Assembly: GCF_014904065.1 (NCBI RefSeq)
Contig: NZ_JACXJG010000020.1
Span: 32,786 to 39,090, forward strand
Source: Gulosibacter sediminis
Lineage (GTDB): Bacteria; Actinomycetota; Actinomycetes; Actinomycetales; Microbacteriaceae
DNA length: 6,305 nt
Direction of reading: 5' to 3'
Shown here: piece after piece, positions 5,899-6,305 of the stretch
How positions within the stretch are numbered: the stretch's first letter is position 1
Layout of the letters: every line of letters starts with the position of its first letter
Notes under the pieces: generated by a model
The model's database searches: none
What the model was told of the DNA's origin: nothing
What the model saw: the letters and a program-made list of their open reading frames with translations, nothing else
Program-made: the position numbers and the translations under genes

Positions 5899-5904
5899 AT
5901 GCTA
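5899..5904 (-). promoter_or_regulatory. Candidate -10 element of serS (leaderless)
   Basis: The minus strand reads TAGCAT, then six bases, then the GTG start codon. This matches the actinobacterial TAnnnT -10 motif at a distance that places transcription initiation on or next to the first base of the start codon. No good -35 hexamer is seen at normal spacing. Confidence 0.5.
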
Positions 5905-5946
5905 TCGACCTCGGGAAACTGATGCCGAGCGGCGACGATTGCCGCC

Positions 5947-5952
5947 TAGCAT
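5947..5952 (+). promoter_or_regulatory. Candidate -10 element of the lipid kinase gene (leaderless)
   Basis: TAGCAT is followed by seven bases and the ATG at 5960. It is the same hexamer, at nearly the same distance, as in front of serS on the other strand. With no Shine-Dalgarno motif before the ATG, initiation on the A of ATG is the simplest reading. Confidence 0.5.
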
Positions 5953-5959
5953 TAGTGCC

Positions 5960-6305
5960 ATGACAGCGAAGCGTGCCGCGATTGTCGCGAACCCCGTGAA
6001 GATCGATATGGCGCAGTTGCGACGCCTGCTCCCCGCGATGGAGCGCGCACACGGCTATGCCGACACGCTCATCCTCGAGACGACGGCCGACTCCCCCGGC
6101 ACCGAGCAGACGCTCGAGGCGATCGATGCCGGCGTCGACGTCGTCATCGCCGCGGGCGGCGACGGCACCGTGCGCCTCGTCGCCGCCGCGCTCGCGCACT
6201 CAGATGTGCCGATCGGCATCATCCCCGCCGGCACCGGCAACCTGCTCGCGCGCAACCTCGGCCTCGTCGACCGGTTCAACCGTATCTTCGACCTCGAGGA
6301 TGCGC
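5960..6305 (+). CDS. Diacylglycerol/lipid kinase family protein (DagK/YegS type), N-terminal part
   Basis: The frame runs off the right edge after 115 residues. It begins MTAKRAAIVANPVK, the nucleotide-binding beta strand with the Asn-Pro pair typical of the DAGK catalytic domain. It continues to VVIAAGGDGTVRLV (about residues 61-74), containing the GGDGT ATP-binding motif, and then PIGIIPAGTGNLLARNLG (about 84-101), containing the PAGTGN motif. These are the hallmark motifs of the diacylglycerol kinase/YegS/sphingosine kinase superfamily, which phosphorylates lipids such as diacylglycerol (to phosphatidic acid) or related polyprenyl and inositol lipids at the membrane. The C-terminal lipid-binding domain lies outside the window, so the substrate is open. 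The ATG at 5960 fits the family start. The gene is divergent from serS with 67 bp between start codons. Confidence 0.93.
   Translation, partial: MTAKRAAIVANPVKIDMAQLRRLLPAMERAHGYADTLILETTADSPGTEQTLEAIDAGVDVVIAAGGDGTVRLVAAALAHSDVPIGIIPAGTGNLLARNLGLVDRFNRIFDLEDA

Noticed and set aside
1..6305. CRISPR array, toxin-antitoxin, phage defence or biosynthetic system
   Set aside because: No regularly spaced repeats, no small paired genes and no effector-like domains are present; the intact genes are core or commonly found actinobacterial genes.

Overview
The window is high-GC DNA with strong G/C third-position bias. It looks like chromosomal DNA of an actinobacterium, most likely a member of the Microbacteriaceae. 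The support is an LCP cell-wall ligase gene, an actinobacterial-type seryl-tRNA synthetase, SD-less starts preceded by TAnnnT hexamers, and a lysG-lysE exporter pair. The family-level placement is inference from gene style only.

Left part (1-1799): the 3' end of an MFS permease gene converges on a LysR-type regulator of the LysG/ArgP family; the two stop codons share the palindrome CTAG. The regulator is divergent from a six-helix LysE/ArgO-family basic amino acid exporter. A short AT-rich intergenic region holds the likely promoters and operator. This is the classic arrangement in which the regulator senses excess lysine/arginine and switches on export.

Middle (1800-2219): no intact gene. 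On the minus strand I see two decayed fragments. One resembles a transmembrane segment of a cytochrome b561-type subunit and has a frameshift. The other resembles a pterin-4a-carbinolamine dehydratase, also frameshifted and truncated. A perfect 10-bp hairpin lies next to the downstream tRNA.

Right part (2220-5892), all on the minus strand and in transcription order: serS, a Cof-type HAD phosphatase (ATGA overlap with serS), tRNA-Ser(UGA), an LCP (LytR-CpsA-Psr) cell-wall ligase starting only 33 nt after the tRNA, a GC-rich terminator-like hairpin, then tRNA-Ser(GCU). The seryl-tRNA synthetase therefore sits with two of its substrate tRNAs. At the far right, divergent from serS, the 5' part of a diacylglycerol/lipid kinase gene runs off the window. 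Both serS and the kinase have a TAGCAT hexamer 6-7 nt before the start codon and no usable ribosome binding site, which suggests leaderless mRNAs.

I did not find a convincing undescribed system. The most unusual items are the gene remnants beside the tRNA, the serine synthetase/tRNA cluster with an LCP gene inserted, and the compact promoter/terminator architecture.
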